Source: JBBIPA01 sp963775935
Lineage (GTDB): Bacteria > Chloroflexota > Dehalococcoidia > GIF9 > UBA5629
NCBI GenBank assembly: GCA_963775935.1
Contig: CAVZKR010000004.1
Coordinates: forward strand, 248,001-312,000
Reading direction: 5' to 3'
Length of the DNA stretch: 64,000 bases
Shown here: positions 60,614-64,000 of the stretch, in pieces
Layout: each line of letters opens with the position of its first letter
Numbering within the stretch: position 1 is the stretch's first letter
The notes under the pieces: generated by a model
Told to the model about the DNA's origin: nothing
The model's input: the letters and a program-made list of their open reading frames with translations, nothing else
Databases searched by the model: none
Position numbers and translations under genes: made by a program

Positions 60614-60959
60614 GCAACATTTCGACGCTGCCCACTATCTCCGCAATTATCACGGTAAATGCGAAAATCTCCATGGTCACCGTTTCAAAGTGGTAGCGCA
60701 TTTGAAGGCAGAAAAACTGAATGAAATCGGTTTAGCCTATGACTTCGTAGAACTCAAGCGAAATCTTGCCGATGTCCTCGCCAAATTCGACCACACCTGT
60801 ATTAACGACGTCCCGCCCTTCGACAAAATCAACGCTTCTTCGGAGAACATCGCTGCTACCATTTACAAGAGGCTAAGGACAAAGCTCACTAAAGAAATAG
60901 TGCTCGTCAGTGTGGAAGTCTGGGAATCACCACAGACCTATATTACCTATAGCCCGTAA
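60594..60959 (+). CDS. 6-pyruvoyl-tetrahydropterin synthase/QueD family protein
   Basis: A 121-residue tunnelling-fold enzyme. Zinc histidines are H14 (FDAAH) and H27, H29 in CENLHGH, with catalytic C23 followed directly by E24; the C-terminal WESPQTYITY is the usual substrate-binding Glu region. It overlaps folK and has AAAAGGAGA upstream. QueD makes 6-carboxytetrahydropterin for 7-deazaguanine synthesis, but in a folP-folK operon lacking folB a PTPS-III-like role in making hydroxymethyldihydropterin is attractive. Confidence 0.92.
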   Translation: MYQVSVEQHFDAAHYLRNYHGKCENLHGHRFKVVAHLKAEKLNEIGLAYDFVELKRNLADVLAKFDHTCINDVPPFDKINASSENIAATIYKRLRTKLTKEIVLVSVEVWESPQTYITYSP

Positions 60960-61001
60960 GCGTAAACAGCGGTGAGAAAGCCTTGCCCTTTCTTGCCTGC
61001 A

Positions 61002-61178
61002 CTAGGCATTCGACGGCAGCAAATCAGGTATGCTGTCCTCAATGGGATACGTATGGTTACACTTCTTACAGAAGAGAGAACCGCTTACCACATCACCATT
61101 TTTCTCTTCAACAATATCCAGCGTAAGCGAGCTCTTGCACACCGGACACGCCAGTATATCAACGAGGTCCTTCTTCAT
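61002..61178 (-). CDS. Trm112-family zinc-ribbon-like protein
   Basis: A 58-residue protein too short for common length cut-offs. It begins MKKDLVDILACPVCKSSLTL and continues with LFCKKCNHTYPIEDSIPDLL, the CPxC ... CxxC-x-x-Y-P-I-x-D/G-I-P-x-L pattern of the Trm112/UPF0434 family. ATG 61178 is preceded by AAGGAG at six bases, TAG at 61004. Trm112 proteins bind and stabilise methyltransferases; several SAM methyltransferases occur in the window but none is adjacent. Confidence 0.85.
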   Translation of the reverse strand: MKKDLVDILACPVCKSSLTLDIVEEKNGDVVSGSLFCKKCNHTYPIEDSIPDLLPSNA

Positions 61179-61222
61179 CGCTTACTCCTTCACTCACTAT
61201 TTCAGGCAAGCACAAAATACTA

Positions 61223-61807
61223 TCACTTCGGCTGCTCAAAAAACAAATACGCCCAGAGAGACATTATCACGTACTGGGTTACCTTTCTCTCCTTTAACAC
61301 CTGGGTTGGAACCTGGCGGTACTGAACTACGTCTCGATTTTTAGTAACAGTCCGGTATTTGGTCACTTCCTGGGGATAGGTTACCTGAATAATCGCCTTG
61401 GCTCCGCTAAAATCATTTAAATATCGCCAGGGGAAAAAGCGTGTCCTGTTATCAGTCGTCCAGTAGTAGTATTGAGGATAAACGTAATTGCCAGCATAAC
61501 TGATAGTAACAGTTGAATTTGGTCTGGCGACATCGAAGGTATACGACCAGTTAGAAGTCCAGACGTAGTTATCATAAACAGTTTCTGTTTTAGTTTCGCT
61601 TGCTATATAGGGTTCGGTCACAGTATAAGATTCAGATACTGTATAGGGTTCACTCTTCATTTCAGTATCCCAGTATGTTTCCGTCACCTGAATCGGCACT
61701 TTTTTCATAGGCAGGGCAAATATAATCACTATAACCAGAAAAGGAATAAGTCCCCATAAAATGGGTTTCCAGTTACTTTTCATCGCTTCCGACATCCTGT
61801 TTGCCAT
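61223..61807 (-). CDS. membrane-anchored repeat protein of unknown function
   Basis: A 194-residue protein: one N-terminal membrane helix (GLIPFLVIVIIFALPM, around 20-35) followed by an extracytoplasmic domain with threonine/tyrosine/glutamate pseudo-repeats (SEPYTVSESYTVTEPY) and a beta-strand-rich end with TVTKNRDVVQYRQVPTQV. Start is ATG 61807, six bases after AAGGAGG. Similar short repeat surface proteins are seen in Dehalococcoides-type genomes, from memory. Function unknown. Confidence 0.7.
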   Translation of the reverse strand: MANRMSEAMKSNWKPILWGLIPFLVIVIIFALPMKKVPIQVTETYWDTEMKSEPYTVSESYTVTEPYIASETKTETVYDNYVWTSNWSYTFDVARPNSTVTISYAGNYVYPQYYYWTTDNRTRFFPWRYLNDFSGAKAIIQVTYPQEVTKYRTVTKNRDVVQYRQVPTQVLKERKVTQYVIMSLWAYLFFEQPK

Positions 61808-61990
61808 CGCTAACCTCCTTACCCTGGCACATAGTTGAACCATGGGACAATACGTATTATAACATCGGAAAAGTTTTCAGTATAAATTACGATAGGTAAA
61901 GCATAAATCACTCATGTAGGGTCCGACCTTCAGTCCAACTTGTGTGAGCAGTCTCAAAGTAAAGCAGGTGAAAAACTTGTCTAAAACCTA

Positions 61991-62019
61991 TTGACACCAT
62001 TATGGTTGAAGTGTACTCT
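61991..62019 (+). promoter_or_regulatory. promoter for the DUF4870-like gene
   Basis: TTGACA (61991-61996), 17-base spacer, TACTCT (62014-62019). The long-frame start at 61991 would fall exactly on the -35 box, so the later ATG is the real one. Confidence 0.5.
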
Positions 62020-62053
62020 TATATCAAAGCAATCTGAAAGGAGAAGGATTATT

Positions 62054-62380
62054 ATGGCAAAAACATCAACCGGGCTTGAAGAGAATGTTGCTGGGTTACT
62101 ATGTTATGTTCTGGGTTGGATAAGCGGTCTGGTATTTATCCTCATCGAAAAAGAGAATAAATTTGTCCGCTTTCATGCCATGCAATCGATTGTCGTATTC
62201 GGCGTTCTCACTGTCGCCAGTATTATTCTGAACTGGATACCGTTCATCGGCTGGGTGCTGGGCATTCTGATTTCAATACTGGCGCTGGTACTGTGGATTG
62301 TTTTGATGATCAAAGCCTACCAGGGCACAAAATATAAGGTTCCCTGGGCTGGCAATTTCGCCGAGAAACAGATAGGCTAA
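62054..62380 (+). CDS. DUF4870/Tic20-like small membrane protein
   Basis: A 108-residue protein with three or four hydrophobic segments. The pattern GLEENVAGLLCYVLGWISGL, IEKENKFVRFHAMQSIVVFG and the C-terminal IKAYQGTKYKVPWAGNFAEK match the DUF4870 group. ATG 62054 is 10-12 bases after AAAGGAGA. It is monocistronic: a promoter precedes it and a rho-independent terminator follows at once. Role unknown. Confidence 0.85.
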   Translation: MAKTSTGLEENVAGLLCYVLGWISGLVFILIEKENKFVRFHAMQSIVVFGVLTVASIILNWIPFIGWVLGILISILALVLWIVLMIKAYQGTKYKVPWAGNFAEKQIG

Positions 62381-62406
62381 TTTAGTAAGCTTCCGACTAC
62401 TTCCTG

Positions 62407-62460
62407 GAGGTCGCCTGGTACATACAGTCTCTATCCTCAGGCGACCTCTGGTGTTTTTTT
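62407..62460 (+). terminator. rho-independent terminator
   Basis: A perfect 11-base stem GAGGTCGCCTG (62407-62417) / CAGGCGACCTC (62438-62448) with a 20-base loop is followed by TGGTG and seven T to 62460. It ends the transcript of the DUF4870-like gene. Confidence 0.85.
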
Positions 62461-62512
62461 GTGAAACCATGGACGAAGCTATTAAGACTATTCGTCTCTT
62501 TTTTATCGACAA

Positions 62513-63286
62513 ATGACTGCATTCGGAGATAGAGTTTACGAAAAACCTTTGAAGTGGTATCAGAAGCTCGATACCGCCAAAGGTAGACTTGAAGCTGGGG
62601 CTTTTATTATCGAGGGTGATAGAGCTATCAGGCAGATAATGGAAAGCCACCCCGATGCCATTATCGAAATCGTCACCAGCAGAAAACCGCTGCCTCTCTT
62701 TGGAAATTGCCCCATCCGTCCGGTTACGGAGAGCCAGTTTCACTCCCTGTGCACAACGAAAACACCTCAGGGAATTCTAGCTGTTGTCCGCATACCGCCT
62801 GAAACATACTCTGAGAAGCTGCCGTCAAATCCCGGTGATGCCATTTTGCTCCTCGAAGATATTCAGGACCCCGGCAATGTAGGCACGCTAATCCGTACTG
62901 CCGCAGCTTTTAATTTTGCTGGGGTTATCCTCACCGAAAAATGCGCCGACCCCTTCTCGCCAAAATGCGTGCAATCAACCGCCGGCAGCGTGCTCTCGGT
63001 ATGGCTGAGAAGAACTAAAGACTATCTCGGGTTGGTGAACCCACTAAAGAACAGCGGATATGCTCTGGTTGCCACAGACCTCAATGGCAATGAGGAGCCA
63101 TCGGTTCTTCGACAGCGAAAGAAATTACTGCTGGCGCTGGGCAATGAAGCTGCTGGTGTATCTGAATCGCTACGGAAAATAGCAGACCACTATGTGAAAA
63201 TCCCTATTGCTCGTGACAAAGCAGAGTCATTGAATGTTGCCATCTGTGGCGCCATCCTCATGTATCTGAATTCCAAAAGGTCCTAG
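62513..63286 (+). CDS. SpoU/TrmH-family RNA 2'-O-methyltransferase
   Basis: A 257-residue knotted SPOUT methyltransferase for rRNA or tRNA. Motif 1 is LEDIQDPGNVGTLIRTAAAF with the catalytic Asn/Arg region, motif 2 LALGNEAAGVS and motif 3 IPIARDKAESLNVAICGAIL. The N-terminal L30e-like RNA-binding domain spans roughly 1-100. Related enzymes are RlmB/TsnR. It lies between the terminator upstream and a secreted protein downstream. Confidence 0.92.
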   Translation: MTAFGDRVYEKPLKWYQKLDTAKGRLEAGAFIIEGDRAIRQIMESHPDAIIEIVTSRKPLPLFGNCPIRPVTESQFHSLCTTKTPQGILAVVRIPPETYSEKLPSNPGDAILLLEDIQDPGNVGTLIRTAAAFNFAGVILTEKCADPFSPKCVQSTAGSVLSVWLRRTKDYLGLVNPLKNSGYALVATDLNGNEEPSVLRQRKKLLLALGNEAAGVSESLRKIADHYVKIPIARDKAESLNVAICGAILMYLNSKRS

Positions 63287-63302
63287 CCCTTGAAAACTCT
63301 CC

Positions 63303-63333
63303 CTCCCTCTATCCTGAAAAAGGAGAGAGGGAG
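63303..63333. repeat. short imperfect hairpin unit
   Basis: CTCCCTCTATCCT (63303-63315) pairs with AGGAGAGAGGGAG (63321-63333) with one mismatch and a GAAAA loop. There is no T-run after it, so it is a palindromic unit rather than a terminator. It lies between the SpoU gene and the secreted protein. Confidence 0.55.
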
Positions 63334-63390
63334 ACAGGGTGAGAGGTTGCCAAATTTGACAAATAACCCAAAAAATCATATAAACGTAGT

Positions 63391-64000
63391 ATGAGCACTC
63401 TGAAGCTGCTTGCTTATGCAGCATTAATTTTGCTGGTGGTCACTACTGCCATGCCGACCCCGGTAACGGCTGCCGGCTGAGGCCCCACCGGTTGTCCTGG
63501 CGCCAGTTTGGTGCCAAATACAGGCCGAGTAGGCACCACAGCAACTATGACAGTCACCAGCAACAGTTTCTTCATAGAAGGTGATTATAAAATCCTGTGG
63601 AGCTCAACATCGGTATTCGAAGATGGCAAGACCACTATACTGAAGGAAGGTACTGCGTCCAAAGGTAGTCTCGCTGTCACCAACAGCTTTCCTATCCCGG
63701 AGGCGCCCTCAGGCCTGTACTATGTGGGATTTATTCGTCTTGGTCGCGATGACCCTACTATCTTCTCATTTACTGTTGTCTCCTACCTCAGAGTCCAACC
63801 CCTTTCAGCATCGCCCGGGAGCATTGTCACTGTCGCCGGTACCGGCTTACCTGCAGATAGTATGGCGTCTCTCACCTTTGACATTAAGTCTACTGATGCC
63901 AACGGCATCACCAATAAGAACGGCAGCCTTACTGTCGATTTCACCATTCCCGATACCCCAACCGGCGAACATCAAATAGCAGCCACGTCATCGAAAATAA
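63391..64000 (+). CDS. secreted β-rich protein with in-frame TGA after the signal peptide, 3' partial
   Basis: From ATG 63391 a signal peptide reads AYAALILLVVTTAMPTPVTAAG, followed by TGA at 63478-63480, then by an open frame in the same phase to the window end (520 bases) without another stop. Downstream are NTGRVGTTATMTVTSNSFF, DYKILWSSTSVFEDG and ASPGSIVTVAGTGLPADSM, which resemble IPT/TIG-like or 'sortase-domain' immunoglobulin repeats. Whether the TGA is an error, a nonsense mutation or recoded is open. The gene continues beyond the window. No ribosome site of GGAGG type is clear; the start assignment rests on the signal peptide. Confidence 0.65.

Noticed and set aside
63303..63333. Hairpin after the SpoU gene as a terminator
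   Set aside because: Good stem, but followed by ACAGGGTGAG instead of a T-run.
1..64000. tRNA, rRNA, CRISPR arrays or intact transposases
   Set aside because: No tRNA-like T-loop/acceptor arrangement, no regularly spaced repeats and no transposase motif were found by eye; a tRNAscan or Infernal run would be decisive.

Overview
This 64 kb window looks like a chromosomal contig from an anaerobic or facultative Chloroflexota bacterium, most likely a Dehalococcoidia relative; the lineage call is inference. It rests on an 11-subunit complex I operon without nuoEFG (the arrangement known from Dehalococcoides), ferredoxin-type and radical-free anaerobic chemistry (UbiD, URO-D family, Fe-S aldo-keto reductase), a geranylgeranyl-reductase-type flavoprotein, class I two-subunit fumarase, and frequent TTG/GTG starts behind strong GGAGG ribosome sites. 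I see no rRNA, tRNA, CRISPR array, intact transposase or phage module.

Layout. 0-4 kb: 5'-truncated SRA/HNH endonuclease, then methyltransferase-yggS-proC on the plus strand and ferredoxin, coaD, rsmD on the minus strand. 4-14.5 kb: a REP-like palindrome, a promoter and nuoABCDHIJK-(DUF2007-like)-LMN. 14.6-20 kb: metallo-hydrolase, membrane-anchored bifunctional nuclease, PPC-domain protein and two tandem MFS paralogues (one frameshifted) that share an upstream inverted repeat. 19.7-26.1 kb: PadR regulator with a perfect palindromic operator, a DHA2 efflux pump and a heterodimeric ABC exporter. 26-32 kb: lipoprotein FKBP, Fe-S flavoprotein-like reductase, and a UbiD/amidohydrolase/URO-D block whose far side carries a decayed second copy of the reductase 3' end. 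32-38 kb: formyltransferase-like protein, FAD reductase, aldo-keto reductase, phosphofructokinase, MFS. 38-44 kb: an accessory stretch (PLP enzyme, repeat coiled-coil protein, TPR protein, zinc-ribbon protein, glycosidase-like lipoprotein) with long AT-rich gaps and recognisable promoters. 44.3-46.1 kb: nadK-GNAT-NUDIX operon. 46-59 kb: one long minus-strand run encoding carboxyltransferase, small subunit, pyruvate carboxylase B/oxaloacetate decarboxylase, aconitase-type dehydratase, isocitrate dehydrogenase, malic enzyme, fumarase alpha, succinate dehydrogenase/fumarate reductase ACDB and fumarase beta. 59-64 kb: folP-folK-PTPS, a Trm112-like protein, membrane proteins, a SpoU methyltransferase and a secreted protein with an in-frame TGA that runs off the window.

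Functionally the window supplies much of central energy metabolism: the C4/C6 part of the TCA cycle (usable in either direction), carboxylation/decarboxylation at pyruvate, malate and oxaloacetate, a quinone-linked Sdh/Frd and a proton-pumping complex I fed by something other than NuoEFG, probably ferredoxin. Three conserved genes (nuoM, an MFS gene, oadA/pycB) are each broken by what looks like a single-base indel and a fourth by one stop codon; the clustering of such lesions in otherwise intact operons makes sequence error a real alternative to pseudogenes.
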